The notes under the pieces were generated by a model. The model searched no databases. It was not told where the DNA came from and saw only the letters and a list, made by a program, of their open reading frames with translations. Positions 7,701-18,125 of a stretch of DNA of 64,000 nucleotides are shown piece by piece (position 1 is the first letter of the stretch; each line of letters opens with the position of its first letter). Source of the DNA: Halobacillus hunanensis (lineage in GTDB: Bacteria > Bacillota > Bacilli > Bacillales > Halobacillaceae); contig NZ_FVZB01000006.1 in assembly GCF_900166655.1 (NCBI RefSeq), positions 186,001 to 250,000 on the forward strand. Reading direction: 5' to 3'. The position numbers were made by a program, and so were the translations under genes.

Positions 7701-8855
7701 TCAAATATACTTATTAAAGAGATCGACTATACTAAAGCCAATACTAACAAATAAGTTTGGTAAATGGATCTGAACCGGAAATTCAGACCCTGTATGAGAA
7801 GCAGCTTGAGCTGTGGAATCTTTTTGATTAGGTGAATCAGTATCTCCTAACTGAAAGGAAGCCAATACTTCGCCTGCTTGATTAGTGATCTCCATTTCTC
7901 CACCAGGTTTTATCTCTTCAACTGGCTCTTCATCTTTAGAATGAGTATAGTAAAGTTCTTTACTGACAATATACTCTTCTCCATCTACTTTATAGGAAGA
8001 CCCTTTTGAAATACTGGAGGTTTGAAAGTTTTCAAATCCAAAATTCAGCAGTTTGATGGTATCATTATAGGCCCCTCTATGGGCATTGCTGTTTAAGGTA
8101 ATGATGATTAAGCTAATGTTATCTTTCTTTGCCGTAGTAGCTAACGTAAAGCCGGACTGGTTGACGTACCCTGTTTTTCCACCTGTAATTACCTTATCAT
8201 AAGGTTTCTGTCTCATTAATTTATGATGGCTGTAAAGAGTTGTATCCCAGGCGGCGCCATCCCATTTCAGCTTTTTGGTGCCAAAAATCTCTCTAAACAC
8301 TTCATTTTTCATGGCATATTTTGTGATTTTCGCTAAATCCTCCGCTGTGGTTACATGTTCAGGATTAAATAAACCATGCGGATTTTCAAAATGGGTATTG
8401 CTTACCCCGATTTCCGTTTTTAAATAGTTATTTAATTCCTTGGCAAATTTCTCTACACTGCCACTGACATGTTCAGCAATCGCTACACCGGCGTCATTGC
8501 CCGAATTAATTAGCAGTCCTTGAAGAAGTTTTTTTAATGTCACTCGTTCCCCTTCTTCTAAATATACCCGTGTGCCTTCTGTATGTCTTGCGTTGCTGCT
8601 GACTGTAGCAACCTCATCCAGATCTGCGTTTTCGATCGTATAAATCGCTGTGGCAATCTTAGTCAAACTAGCTGGATACATTTCTTTTGCAGCATTCTTA
8701 CTATAAAGTACTTCACCTGATTTCGAATCCATTACAATAGCTGCTTCACTTTTTAGTTCAGGGGGAGATGGAGAATCCGTTTCGCCAAAAACGGTTGGGA
8801 CGGTGAACACTTGTAAGGTTATAAGGGCTGTTAAAATAGCCACTATTTTCTTCAT
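7701..8855 (-). CDS. D-alanyl-D-alanine carboxypeptidase (S11, DacF/DacA type)
   Basis: 384 aa low-molecular-weight penicillin-binding protein that removes the terminal D-Ala from peptidoglycan stems. A Sec signal peptide (about residues 1-24, ending VFGE) precedes the three active-site motifs: SxxK in YPASLTKIAT, SGN in LINSGNDAGV, and KTG in TGGKTGYVNQ. A C-terminal beta-rich PBP5-like domain (about 280-345) is followed by a hydrophobic/amphipathic tail (SIGFSIVDLFNKYI) that could hold it to the membrane. Length and motifs are complete. Which of the DacA/DacF paralogues it represents cannot be decided from sequence. Confidence 0.93.
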   Translation of the reverse strand: MKKIVAILTALITLQVFTVPTVFGETDSPSPPELKSEAAIVMDSKSGEVLYSKNAAKEMYPASLTKIATAIYTIENADLDEVATVSSNARHTEGTRVYLEEGERVTLKKLLQGLLINSGNDAGVAIAEHVSGSVEKFAKELNNYLKTEIGVSNTHFENPHGLFNPEHVTTAEDLAKITKYAMKNEVFREIFGTKKLKWDGAAWDTTLYSHHKLMRQKPYDKVITGGKTGYVNQSGFTLATTAKKDNISLIIITLNSNAHRGAYNDTIKLLNFGFENFQTSSISKGSSYKVDGEEYIVSKELYYTHSKDEEPVEEIKPGGEMEITNQAGEVLASFQLGDTDSPNQKDSTAQAASHTGSEFPVQIHLPNLFVSIGFSIVDLFNKYI

Positions 8856-8966
8856 GTTACTCTCTCCCCTTTCTGTAAAAATTACTTCTCTAAACAGGTA
8901 TCCCCAATATCATATAAAGCTATAATGATCTCACAAATATTGGGATAAACATGCGCTAGCGAAAAA

Positions 8967-9000
8967 TGCACACCATGTCTGTGGAAGATCATGGTGTGCA
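8967..9000 (-). terminator. Rho-independent terminator of the M23 hydrolase gene
   Basis: Stem TGCACACCATG / CATGGTGTGCA with a 12-nt loop, followed on the minus strand by T5. Confidence 0.85.
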
Positions 9001-9019
9001 CAAATTCTTTTGTCAAAAA

Positions 9020-10408
9020 TTAAAAGTTTACATGGTTTCTTGGATTTACAGCATTAGTTTTCGAGGCATTCCAAGGTCCTTCATGGATTTCAAAATGCAG
9101 GTGTGGACCAGTTGAATTACCAGTAGATCCCATTAATCCTAGAGTAGTTCCCTGGCTTACGGATTGCCCTGTACTCACATTGCGGTTCTGCATATGGGCA
9201 TAAACCGTTGTGTAAACTTGACCATTAATATAGTGAGTTAGGAAAACAACATTTCCATAACTTGAAGAATAATAGGAGCGTAATACCGTTCCTGAAGCAG
9301 CGGCTACTACCGGTCTGCCGTTCCCTCCGATATCAATTCCAGGGTGACTGCCTCCCCAACGGGCTCCAAACTCTGAAGTAACAGATCCACTGGCAGGTCG
9401 AATAAACTTACCACTTGCTGACGGAAGTGAAACAGATGCTGAAGCAGATGAACTGCTGGCACTAGCGCTTGCGCTACTGTTATTGGAACTGCTTTCATCT
9501 TCCGAAGCAGCCTGGCGTTGTCTTTCAAGCTCTTTCTGTCTTTCAATCTCAGCTTTGATCTGAGCCCGGTTTTCTTTTGCGTTTTGAATCGCTTGTTGGA
9601 TCGAAGCTTCCTGATTGCTCAAAATGGCCTGTTCTTCCTCAAGTTCCATTTTATGTTTGTGAAGCTGTTCATTTTGAACTTCAAGCTCTTCCATAAGTTC
9701 TTTCTTTTCAGCCAACTTAGCATCGAGTTCTGCTTTAATAGCTTCTAATTCTTGCTTTTGGTCTTCTAGTTTTTGCTTTTGCTGTTCTAATTCTTTCTTT
9801 CTTTCTTCTACTTCAACTTTCTTTTCTTCTAAAAGTTTCTTATCCGCCATATGCTTATCAAGAATGTCTTTATCCTGATCCATAATCGTTGTCACTGCAG
9901 AAGCACGGTCAATCAAGTCGCCAAAGTTTTGAGCACCCATCAATACTTCTAAGTATTTAACATCCCCGCCGCTTTGCTGCATAGCACGCAAGCGTTTAGT
10001 TAGAAGCTGTTCTCTTTTTTCAATCCGCTTTTTGAGGACTTTAATTTCCTCTTCCAGCTTTTTAATTTCTGCTTCGTTTTTCTTGATCGCTTCCTCATTC
10101 TCTTTCATTTCTTTTTCTTTCGTACGAAGCTGTTCCTGAATATCTGTTAATTCTTGATCAAGAGATGCCATTTGAGATTCAGTTTCTGCTTGTTCTTCCT
10201 CATTTTCTTCAATCTTTTCTTTTGTTTCATTGGCTTTTTCAGAAATATTATCCTGTTTTTCATTTACATTACCTTGTTCTTCTTCTAGATCACTTAACTT
10301 GTCCTTTACGTTATCGAGTTCTGAATTTGCCACTACGCTTCCAGTTGAAGTTAGTAGAGAACCTAGTACGAATAAAAAGGCAAGTATCACTATGTTTAGT
10401 TTCTTCAT
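9020..10408 (-). CDS. Coiled-coil M23 peptidoglycan hydrolase, FtsEX partner (EnvC/CwlO-like)
   Basis: 462 aa secreted murein endopeptidase. A signal peptide (about 1-27) is followed by a long Glu/Lys/Gln-rich coiled coil (about 30-290), a Ser/Ala-rich linker, and a C-terminal LytM/M23 domain with the zinc ligands HPGIDIG, YAHM and HLHFEIH, all intact. ATG 10408 has a GGGGAAAG site at 7 nt; an in-frame TTG lies one codon earlier. It sits 30 bp after ftsX in the same direction, so ftsE-ftsX-hydrolase looks like one operon. In B. subtilis FtsEX activates CwlO, whose catalytic domain is NlpC/P60; here an M23 enzyme with a similar coiled coil occupies the likely partner position. Confidence 0.88.
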   Translation of the reverse strand: MKKLNIVILAFLFVLGSLLTSTGSVVANSELDNVKDKLSDLEEEQGNVNEKQDNISEKANETKEKIEENEEEQAETESQMASLDQELTDIQEQLRTKEKEMKENEEAIKKNEAEIKKLEEEIKVLKKRIEKREQLLTKRLRAMQQSGGDVKYLEVLMGAQNFGDLIDRASAVTTIMDQDKDILDKHMADKKLLEEKKVEVEERKKELEQQKQKLEDQKQELEAIKAELDAKLAEKKELMEELEVQNEQLHKHKMELEEEQAILSNQEASIQQAIQNAKENRAQIKAEIERQKELERQRQAASEDESSSNNSSASASASSSSASASVSLPSASGKFIRPASGSVTSEFGARWGGSHPGIDIGGNGRPVVAAASGTVLRSYYSSSYGNVVFLTHYINGQVYTTVYAHMQNRNVSTGQSVSQGTTLGLMGSTGNSTGPHLHFEIHEGPWNASKTNAVNPRNHVNF

Positions 10409-10438
10409 CAAAATTCTTTCCCCTCTCCCCAGTGGTTC

Positions 10439-11332
10439 CTAGACTTTTAAGAATTTACGAACACTCATCACGCTTCCCCAAACGCCAATGAAGGCTCCGA
10501 TTGCCAGTATGATCCCCGAGAGCTGCAACGCAAATGGGTAAAAAGGCAGCAGTTCAATAAATTCAAATTTAATGTTATCTCGTAAGTTGTAGTAGAGATA
10601 ATAGTAACCTGTTACAACCGCAGCAATTGGAATAATCGATCCAAGAACTCCTAGCAGCAGGCCTTCTATGAAAAACGGCCAGCGAATAAAGCCATTCGTC
10701 GCTCCTACTAGTTTCATAATTCCAATTTCCTTACGGCGAGCAATAATTGTAATTTTAATTGTATTTGAAATGAGAAAAATGGCAGTAAAGACAAGTCCAA
10801 TAATTAAGGCAAGTCCTATCGTTCGCGCATATTTGTTAAATTGGAAGATTTGCTGAACAACTTCTTCCCCGTAGTCTACCTGGTAGACGTAATCCATTTT
10901 CTCAATTTTTTCAGCTATATCAACGGTATCTATTGGATCTTTCGGTTTAATGATAAAGGCATCATTCAATGGGTTGCTTTGTTTAAACAGTTCAAAAGCT
11001 TGTCCCTTATCACCAAGACTATCAATCAACTGGTTTAACTCCTCTTCTTTCGAGGAAAAAGTAATGGAGCCAACTTCAGATATACCTTCAATTTCTTCTC
11101 TTAAGTTATCGATTTGTTCTTCAGAGGCAGTCAAGTCAAGCAGAACTTTCACTTCTACATCTTCTTCCACATTCGATGCAATTTCGTTCAAGTTGAGCAT
11201 CAGTGCGAGAAAGACTCCGACGAGCAGTAAAGTTGTCGTCACAGCACCGATAGCTGAAACCGTCATCCAGCCGTTACGCCAAACACTTTTACTTCCTTCA
11301 CGTGTGTGTCTGCCAAGGGTTCTAAATTTCAT
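10439..11332 (-). CDS. ftsX: Cell division ABC transporter permease FtsX
   Basis: About 297 aa, four transmembrane helices (near residues 25-48, 170-195, 220-245 and 265-290) with a large extracellular loop between the first and second. The N-terminus MKFRTLGRHTREG is typical of Bacillus FtsX. An upstream frame to 11374 exists, but ATG 11332 has GGGGGGA at a proper distance and fits the family. It overlaps the end of ftsE by 11 bp, showing translational coupling. FtsEX transmits ATP hydrolysis to an extracellular cell-wall hydrolase, most likely the M23 protein encoded next. Confidence 0.93.
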   Translation of the reverse strand: MKFRTLGRHTREGSKSVWRNGWMTVSAIGAVTTTLLLVGVFLALMLNLNEIASNVEEDVEVKVLLDLTASEEQIDNLREEIEGISEVGSITFSSKEEELNQLIDSLGDKGQAFELFKQSNPLNDAFIIKPKDPIDTVDIAEKIEKMDYVYQVDYGEEVVQQIFQFNKYARTIGLALIIGLVFTAIFLISNTIKITIIARRKEIGIMKLVGATNGFIRWPFFIEGLLLGVLGSIIPIAAVVTGYYYLYYNLRDNIKFEFIELLPFYPFALQLSGIILAIGAFIGVWGSVMSVRKFLKV

Positions 11333-12008
11333 AACCATATTCCCCCCGTGCTTCATCCCGCACAATTTGGCCATCTTCTATAGCAATTACACGCTTACGG
11401 ATCGTGTTGACAATTTCCTGACTATGTGTAGCCATTAGAACGGTAGTACCGTTAGAATTTATTTCTTCCAGGATGTGCATAATTTCCCATGACGTATCAG
11501 GGTCGAGGTTTCCCGTAGGTTCATCAGCAATCAGCAGCTGAGGATGATTTACAATGGCACGGGCAATGGAAACTCTCTGTTGTTCCCCGCCTGATAGTTC
11601 ATCAGGGATAAAACGTGCTTTGTTTTTTAAACGTACTTGATCTAAAACATCCATAACTCGACGTCGAATTTGATTTGGAGATTCTTCAATAACCTCTAAA
11701 GCAAATGCGACGTTCTCATAAACTGTTAATCTAGGAAGCAGGCGGAAATCCTGATATACAACCCCTATATTACGTCGTAAGTGAGGTACTCTCCGCTCTT
11801 TTATAGTTGCTAAATTATAATCATTAATAACAATTGATCCCTTGCTAGGTTTTTCTTCACGGAACATTAACTTTATAAAAGTTGACTTCCCTGCACCACT
11901 TGGACCAACAATATAAACAAATTCTCCTTGATCAATATGTACATCGACGCCGTTAAGGGCCGTAACACCATTAGGATAAGTCTTGTAGACTCCCTTCATA
12001 TCTATCAT
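11322..12008 (-). CDS. ftsE: Cell division ABC transporter ATPase FtsE
   Basis: 228 aa. Walker A GPSGAGKST, signature LSGGEQQR, Walker B LLIADEPTGNLD and the switch histidine in LMATHSQEIV are all intact. It heads the ftsE-ftsX-hydrolase unit. The C-terminus overlaps ftsX. It powers FtsX-dependent control of wall hydrolysis during elongation/division and, in B. subtilis, entry into sporulation. Confidence 0.95.
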   Translation of the reverse strand: MIDMKGVYKTYPNGVTALNGVDVHIDQGEFVYIVGPSGAGKSTFIKLMFREEKPSKGSIVINDYNLATIKERRVPHLRRNIGVVYQDFRLLPRLTVYENVAFALEVIEESPNQIRRRVMDVLDQVRLKNKARFIPDELSGGEQQRVSIARAIVNHPQLLIADEPTGNLDPDTSWEIMHILEEINSNGTTVLMATHSQEIVNTIRKRVIAIEDGQIVRDEARGEYGYEI

Positions 12009-12351
12009 ATTTCTATCACCTTAACTCCTTAATTGATGTAAATCTAGGATGCGTTCCCTTTAGCTTTTAAACGAAAAGTCACAAGTCCTCATTCATTATA
12101 ACATCTTAATTCGATTTTTTTAGACATAAAATTATTACATTTATATTTCAAGAATGTAATCATATTGCTAATATTCGGCAAAACTTTCAAAAACCCTGCC
12201 GGCTTTTGTAGAAACCAATACTTATAAAATGGCTATAATCAAAGATAGAAAAAATCATTTTTCTTAACAGAGAAATTCTTTCAATCACCTATAAGAGAAG
12301 CGATAAAATTAAAAAACTGCCTGTCGATACTCCCTTTTTCACACGAAAAAA
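12009..12351. other. Intergenic region upstream of ftsE
   Basis: A stretch of about 340 bp, AT-rich. A perfect -10 hexamer TATAAT on the minus strand (12100-12095) about 90 bp before ftsE is the only promoter-like element, and it has no convincing -35. No gene or repeat is seen. Confidence 0.4.
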
Positions 12352-12373
12352 CCCGGCTGATCAATCAGCCGGG
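12352..12373 (-). terminator. Rho-independent terminator of cccB
   Basis: Perfect palindrome CCCGGCTGAT / ATCAGCCGGG followed by T6 on the minus strand. Confidence 0.88.
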
Positions 12374-12389
12374 ACGGTGGTAAGTATCA

Positions 12390-12755
12390 CTATTTTTTGT
12401 TAGCTAACCACTTAGCCAAGTTTTGTACGTTTTCTACATTACCGCCCTGTGGTGGCATTTGCCCTTTACCATTCTTAATGATGTCAGCAATTTCATCTGC
12501 TGAATACTTAGAGCCAATTTCCTGAAGGTTTGGTCCTACAGCACCAGAAAGATCTCCTCCATGGCAGCTTGCACAGGTTTGCTCGTAAGCTTGCTCTGCT
12601 GCTTGGACATTCACTTCTGAGTTAGCTTTTTCTTCAGTTGATGAACCACCATTGTTTCCTTCACCGGAGTCGGCTCCTTCCTCACCGCCGCCTCCGCCGC
12701 AAGCAGCTAACACTAAAGCTGTTCCAAATAATACAGTTAGTAATTTCTTTTTCAA
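12390..12755 (-). CDS. cccB: Membrane-bound cytochrome c-551 (lipoprotein)
   Basis: 121 aa small class I cytochrome c. It has a lipoprotein signal with lipobox LAAC (Cys about residue 19), then a flexible Gly/Glu/Ser linker, the haem-binding motif CASCHGG and the distal methionine in KGQMPPQGG. It is predicted to be lipid-anchored on the outer face of the membrane, passing electrons to a terminal oxidase. Position upstream of ftsEX matches B. subtilis cccB. It has its own terminator and appears monocistronic. Confidence 0.92.
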   Translation of the reverse strand: MKKKLLTVLFGTALVLAACGGGGGEEGADSGEGNNGGSSTEEKANSEVNVQAAEQAYEQTCASCHGGDLSGAVGPNLQEIGSKYSADEIADIIKNGKGQMPPQGGNVENVQNLAKWLANKK

Positions 12756-12907
12756 TGTTGTACCTCCTCATAGACAAAATTAGTCATGATAGTATGTAGT
12801 ATTACCCAATGTTTGCTATTTAAAACCCAAAACCTGTTCCAATATCATGATGGTCTTATTAAACCAAGCTTGGGGTAATACCTCTTGTTGATTTAGCATT
12901 CCCCTGC

Positions 12908-13789
12908 TTACTGTTTTGATGCTTCTTCATTCTCAACAATTTCATAAATAGCTGACAGCACATCATCATGCATATCTGAGCGCTCAAGCGCCATGGCAAT
13001 TGTAGTTTTAATAAACCCTAACTGGTCACCTACATCATAGCGGTCTCCTTCAAACTCATACCCATACACTGGCTGTGTGGCATTCAGCCTTTCAATCGCG
13101 TCTGTCAATTGGATTTCACCACCTGCTCCTTCTCCTTGATTATCAAGAAGTTCCATAATCTCTGGCGTTAAAATATATCGGCCCATGATGGCTAAACGTG
13201 AAGGTGCTTCTCCTGGAGCCGGTTTTTCAACAAAGTGTTCCACTTGATAGCGGCGTCCATTTTGATCTTTAGGGGAAATGATACCATACCTTGAGGTCTC
13301 CTCTTCTGGTACTTGTTTTACACCGATAATGGAAGCGCCCGTTTCTTCGTATTGATTGATCAGCTGCTTCAGGCAAGGCTCGTCTGAACGAACAATATCA
13401 TCCCCGAGCAAAACAGCAAAAGGCTCATTGCCAATAAATTTCCTGGCACACCAGACAGCATGTCCAAGACCTTTTGGTTCTTTTTGCCGAATGTAATGGA
13501 TATCAACCGAACCAGGACGTTTCACTCTTTCCAGTAAGTCTAACTTTCCCTTTTTATACAAGTTATCTTCAAGCTCAAACGCATGGTCAAAATGATCTTC
13601 AATCGCACGCTTCCCTTTTCCTGTCACAATAATAATATCCTCAATACCCGAGGCAATAGCTTCTTCGACGATGTATTGAATTGTCGGTTTATCCACGATC
13701 GGGAGCATTTCTTTCGGCATAGCTTTAGTAGCTGGAAGGAATCGTGTTCCGAGACCAGCAGCCGGAATAATCGCCTTTTTCACATTCAT
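12908..13789 (-). CDS. galU: UTP-glucose-1-phosphate uridylyltransferase
   Basis: 293 aa enzyme making UDP-glucose, called GtaB in B. subtilis. The N-terminal nucleotide-binding signature [20 protein letters not shown], the VEKP motif ([11 protein letters not shown]) and [13 protein letters not shown] near the end are intact. UDP-glucose feeds wall teichoic acid glucosylation, glycolipid and polysaccharide synthesis, linking this gene to the tag region of the window. It is placed between cccB and prfB, away from the B. subtilis gtaB position. The 3' end abuts cccB; the upstream region holds an interspersed repeat. Confidence 0.93.
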   Translation of the reverse strand: MNVKKAIIPAAGLGTRFLPATKAMPKEMLPIVDKPTIQYIVEEAIASGIEDIIIVTGKGKRAIEDHFDHAFELEDNLYKKGKLDLLERVKRPGSVDIHYIRQKEPKGLGHAVWCARKFIGNEPFAVLLGDDIVRSDEPCLKQLINQYEETGASIIGVKQVPEEETSRYGIISPKDQNGRRYQVEHFVEKPAPGEAPSRLAIMGRYILTPEIMELLDNQGEGAGGEIQLTDAIERLNATQPVYGYEFEGDRYDVGDQLGFIKTTIAMALERSDMHDDVLSAIYEIVENEEASKQ

Positions 13790-13993
13790 GGTGAATACCG
13801 CCCTTCATATAGATAGCTGTTCATGATTAGAATAGCAAATTTCTCCAAAAAAAGACAGTACACCATCTGTGCCGTCTTCAATATATAAGGGGTTGGAACG
13901 AAACTGAATTAAGCATAAAATAATCCGAACGATTTTATTGGAAATCAACTCGGATTATTTAGGTATCTAGAAAAGGATCTCAACCATCGCTCC

Positions 13994-14157
13994 GTCAAAA
14001 TACTCCGCTTTTCGCGGCCCTCGCGCGTAGTGGGGTCGTTCGATGTTGGCACAGGACGTGCCGAACTTAGTCGAACTTCCTTTTACTACCTCCTTGTGCT
14101 GGCACACTTTGGGGTTTCACCTAGGCCTTTCCTCCCCAGGAGCCTACGTATTTTGAC
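13994..14157. repeat. Long palindromic intergenic repeat (Bacillaceae type), with internal insertion
   Basis: Bounded by GTCAAAATAC (13994) and GTATTTTGAC (14157) as inverted ends. Read on the minus strand it carries blocks GGCTCCTGGGG, GTGAAACCCC and AAAAGCGGAGTATTTTG, the same order of blocks as the repeat at 19495-19617 (GACTCCTACGG, GCGAGACCCC, GAAAGCGAAGTGTATTT). It is about 40 bp longer, with an extra central segment that includes its own inverted parts (GGCACGTCCTGTGCC). No coding potential. The rest of the 13790-14242 gap shows only the start region of galU and an imperfect hairpin near 13850-13880. Confidence 0.65.
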
Positions 14158-14242
14158 TACGCTAATGATCTGCGTTTATACAATTCAATTTTTACCGTTC
14201 GCTATTTGACATCACTGCTTTATATTCTCAGCTCCTATGTGG

Positions 14243-15344
14243 TTAATCCATTTGGGAACGTAAATAGGCGTTGATGAATTTATCGAGTTCTCCATCCATG
14301 ACACCTTGAGTATTGCCCACATCCAAATTGGTCCGATGATCTTTTACCATTGAGTACGGATGGAATACATAGGAACGGATCTGGCTGCCCCAACCAATTT
14401 CTTTCTGTTCGCCACGGATATCATCAATCTCAGCCTGCTGACGTTCAATCTCAAGTTGGTAAAGCTTCGACTTGAGCATTTTCATAGCCTGTTCCCGGTT
14501 TTTAATTTGGGAACGTTCAGACTGACATGTGACCACAGTATTAGTAGGCGTATGGGTGATCCTCACAGCGGAATCAGTGGTATTAACGTGCTGTCCGCCA
14601 GCCCCGCTTGAGCGGTAAGTATCAATTTTCAGATCTTCTGTGCGTACGTCAATTTCAACTTCATCATTAAATTCAGGCATAACTTCACATGACACAAACG
14701 ATGTATGGCGGCGCCCGGATGAGTCAAAGGGGGAAATCCGTACAAGTCGATGAACCCCTTTTTCTGCTTTTAAATAACCGTAGGCGTTATGACCTTTAAT
14801 GAGCAGCGTAACACTTTTTACGCCTGCTTCATCCCCCGCCAGATAGTCCATAGTTTGGACGGAAAAACCTTTCTTCTCTGCCCATCTCGTGTACATACGC
14901 AGCAACATGCTTGCCCAGTCCTGTGATTCGGTACCCCCGGCGCCTGGATGCAATTCAAGGATGGCATTGTTCTTATCATAAGGCTCACTTAACAAAATAT
15001 TAAGTTCGAACTGGTCCAGATCGCTGACGAGTTTCTCAACTTGCTCCTCAAGTTCTGCCCGAAGATCTTCATCCTCTTCTTCCTTCACGAGCTCGTAGGA
15101 TACTTCCAGGTTTTCGTGTGTTTCTTCATGATCTTCCAAGGTGTGAACTAACCCCTTCAGACCATTTACTTCATTAATGACTTGTTGAGCTGTATCCTGA
15201 TCATCCCAAAAGCCAGGCTCAGTCATTTGCTCTTCAAGTTCAGCGATGCGAGTCTTTTTTTGGTCGGCGTCAAAGAGACCCCCTAAAGTCCGCTAGTTGT
15301 TTAGCTGTATTGTCTAATTCATGGCGAATTTCTGCCATATCCAT
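14243..15344 (-). CDS. prfB: Peptide chain release factor 2, with programmed +1 frameshift
   Basis: 366 aa after frameshifting. Translation starts at ATG 15344, reads 24 codons to the in-frame TGA at 15272-15270, and needs a +1 shift at CTT-TGA-C to continue with DADQKK and on to 14243. The shift site carries the classical upstream Shine-Dalgarno-like AGGGGG. The main body has the codon-recognition tripeptide SPF ([10 protein letters not shown]) and the catalytic GGQ in [10 protein letters not shown]2 reads UGA and UAA, and the internal UGA gives autoregulation: low RF2 favours the shift. It is directly downstream of secA, as in B. subtilis. A prediction that starts at 15226 is truncated, not a different gene. 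Confidence 0.97.
15270..15285 (-). other. prfB +1 programmed frameshift site
   Basis: On the minus strand AGGGGG-T-CT-CTT-TGA-C: an internal ribosome-binding-like purine run precedes the slippery CTT and the UGA stop. The +1 frame continues open for 342 codons. Confidence 0.95.
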
Positions 15345-15418
15345 TACAATCACTCCTCATACTATTCGTTTCACACAAGGCAAGACACCCTCACAGAAGA
15401 GAGTGCCTCACCTTTTTA

Positions 15419-17935
15419 TTACTTGCCATGACAGTTTTTATACTTCTTGCCGCTTCCACATGGACAAGGATCATTTCGACCCACAGTATCTTTCTTCACG
15501 AAAGGCTTTTTCTTCTTACTTTCCTTATCCTCACCGCTTGATCCGGATACGGCTTTCGCTCCTTCTGCCACTTCCTGGCGCTGCAAGTTATTTCTGATTT
15601 GAGCTTTCATGACATAACGGGAGACTTCTTCATCAATGGATTTGACCATTTTCTCAAACATGCTATAGCCTTCAAATTGATATTCACGCAATGGATCGTT
15701 CTGACCGTAAGCTCGCAAGTGGATTCCTTGGCGAAGCTGATCCATTTGGTCAATATGGTCCATCCATTTCTGGTCAACTGTACGAAGCAAGATTACTTTT
15801 TCAAATTCACGCATTTGTTCTGCTGAAAGTTCTTCTTCCTTCTCATTGTAGCGCATCTTCACTTTATCGAGGATCAGTTCCTGCATTTCTTCTGGTTCTT
15901 TACCTTTCAAGTCGCCTGCTGTGATGTCCCCTTCTTCCAATAAATTGGCTCGTACATATTCAACGATTGAATCAAGCTCCCAATTCTCGTCTTCATCGTC
16001 TGCCGTATGAACTTGAACTGTTTCGGCGACTGTACGTTCTATCATTTGTTCAATGATCTCACGCAAGCCTTCTGAATTCAGTACATCAAAACGCTGTTTA
16101 TAGATAACTTCACGCTGTTGACGTAGAACATCATCATAAGATAGGACCGTTTTACGTGCGTCAAAGTTGTTACCCTCCACACGTTTTTGAGCGGATTCAA
16201 CAGCACGGGAAATCATTTTACTCTCAATCGGCTGTGAATCATCCATCCCCAGACGTTCCATCATGCTGCGCATATTATCAGAAGCGAAACGACGCATTAA
16301 TTCATCGTCTGTAGCTAGATAAAATTGGGACATTCCAGGGTCTCCCTGACGTCCAGAACGACCACGCAGCTGGTTATCAATCCGGCGTGATTCATGACGC
16401 TCTGTCCCAATAACCGCTAGACCACCAGCTTCAACAACGCCTTCTCCCAGTTTAATATCCGTACCACGTCCAGCCATGTTCGTCGCAATGGTAACCGAAC
16501 CTTTTTGGCCAGCATTCTCAATGATCTCCGCTTCACGGAAGTGGTTCTTCGCGTTTAACACATTGTGAGGCACCTTAGCTTTCGTTAAATAACGAGAAAT
16601 AATCTCAGACGTTTCAACAGCTACTGTACCTACAAGCACAGGCTGGCCATTCTGATAACGTTCTTTAATATCTTCCACCACAGCACGGAATTTACCATCC
16701 ATCGTTTTATAAACGAGGTCAGCTTTATCATCACGGACAATCGGTTTGTTCGTTGGAATGACCACAACGCGCATGTTATAAATATTCAGGAATTCCTCTT
16801 CTTCCGTTTTCGCCGTACCCGTCATACCGGACAGCTTCTCATACATTCGGAAGAGGTTCTGGAACGTAATCGATGCCAAGGTCATGCTCTCGTTTTGAAT
16901 TTGCAAGCCTTCTTTTGCCTCGATGGACTGGTGCAAGCCATCACTATAGCGACGGCCTTTCATCAGTCTGCCGGTGAATTGGTCAACGATGACTACTTCA
17001 CCCTCATCCACGACATAATCCGTGTCGCGGTGCATCGTTACATGGGCTTTTAAAGCCTGGTTGATATGATGAATCAACGACACATTTGATAAATCGAACA
17101 GGTTCTCAATCTTGAAAAAGCCTTCTGCTTTATTGATTCCCTCTTCCGTCAATTGAACGTTTTTGGTTTTTTCATCGTACGTGAAATCTTCTTCTTTGCT
17201 TAGCAGACGTACAAACGCATTGGCAGACTGATAAAGATCAGCTGACTTAGAAGCTGTTCCGGAAATAATCAATGGCGTTCTCGCCTCATCGATTAAGATC
17301 GAGTCTACTTCATCAATAATAGCAAAATGGAGCGGACGCTGAACCATCTGCTCTTTATAAAGCACCATGTTATCGCGTAAATAATCAAAGCCGAATTCAT
17401 TGTTAGTTCCATACGTAATGTCGGCAGCATACGCTTCACGTTTCTCGTCCTTAGACAAATCATTGGTGTTTAAGCCAACAGTCAGTCCAAGGAATTTATA
17501 CAGCTCGCCCATTTCTGTTGCGTCACGACTTGCTAAGTAATCGTTGACCGTAATAATATGGACACCTTTACCTGTAATCGCATTAAGATAAGCCGGCATC
17601 GTTGAAGCAAGGGTTTTACCTTCCCCTGTCTTCATCTCGGCAATATTCCCTTCATGTAAAGCAGCCCCGCCTATAAGCTGGACTGTAAACGGGCGCATAT
17701 GAAGCACACGTTTTGAAGCTTCACGGACGACCGCGAAGGCTTCAACAAGCATAGCATCCAATTTTTCGCCTTTTTCATAACGTTGTTTGAATTCGTTTGT
17801 TTTTTCTTTTAACCCATCGTCTGATAGTTTTTCCATCTCAGATTCTAGGGCATCAATTTGCTCAGCGATCTTTCCCAGTCGCTTGAGCTGACGTGTATTA
17901 TCATCACCAAAAATTTTCTTTAAAGTTCCAAGCAT
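15419..17935 (-). CDS. secA: Preprotein translocase ATPase SecA
   Basis: 838 aa motor that drives post-translational protein export through SecYEG. Walker A MKTGEGKT (about residue 100), DEVDSIL Walker B, helicase motifs through [10 protein letters not shown] and RGRSGRQGD, and the C-terminal zinc-binding SEC-C tail [13 protein letters not shown] are all present. The frame is open to 17962, but ATG 17935 (MLGTLKKIF) has AGAGGAG at 8 nt and matches known SecA N-termini. It is followed by prfB at 75 bp, an arrangement conserved in Bacillus. Confidence 0.97.
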   Translation of the reverse strand: MLGTLKKIFGDDNTRQLKRLGKIAEQIDALESEMEKLSDDGLKEKTNEFKQRYEKGEKLDAMLVEAFAVVREASKRVLHMRPFTVQLIGGAALHEGNIAEMKTGEGKTLASTMPAYLNAITGKGVHIITVNDYLASRDATEMGELYKFLGLTVGLNTNDLSKDEKREAYAADITYGTNNEFGFDYLRDNMVLYKEQMVQRPLHFAIIDEVDSILIDEARTPLIISGTASKSADLYQSANAFVRLLSKEEDFTYDEKTKNVQLTEEGINKAEGFFKIENLFDLSNVSLIHHINQALKAHVTMHRDTDYVVDEGEVVIVDQFTGRLMKGRRYSDGLHQSIEAKEGLQIQNESMTLASITFQNLFRMYEKLSGMTGTAKTEEEEFLNIYNMRVVVIPTNKPIVRDDKADLVYKTMDGKFRAVVEDIKERYQNGQPVLVGTVAVETSEIISRYLTKAKVPHNVLNAKNHFREAEIIENAGQKGSVTIATNMAGRGTDIKLGEGVVEAGGLAVIGTERHESRRIDNQLRGRSGRQGDPGMSQFYLATDDELMRRFASDNMRSMMERLGMDDSQPIESKMISRAVESAQKRVEGNNFDARKTVLSYDDVLRQQREVIYKQRFDVLNSEGLREIIEQMIERTVAETVQVHTADDEDENWELDSIVEYVRANLLEEGDITAGDLKGKEPEEMQELILDKVKMRYNEKEEELSAEQMREFEKVILLRTVDQKWMDHIDQMDQLRQGIHLRAYGQNDPLREYQFEGYSMFEKMVKSIDEEVSRYVMKAQIRNNLQRQEVAEGAKAVSGSSGEDKESKKKKPFVKKDTVGRNDPCPCGSGKKYKNCHGK

Positions 17936-18125
17936 TGCAACCGCTCCTCTATTGATTTCCAATCTTCGGTTGAGTAGTATAATCCATTCTTTATCATAAC
18001 ACTAAGAGGAGCATAGTGACAACAAATCGGTCAGGCTGTATCCCCTCATTTCATGGTTTTTAGTTCGCTGTACCATACAGATAAATAGACAACCCGGGGA
18101 TGGATTGTCTATGGAGAGGAGGCGA

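Noticed and set aside
14243-15226. prfB as a truncated pseudogene because its main frame lacks a proper start
   Set aside because: The missing N-terminus is encoded in the other frame with a classical +1 frameshift site.
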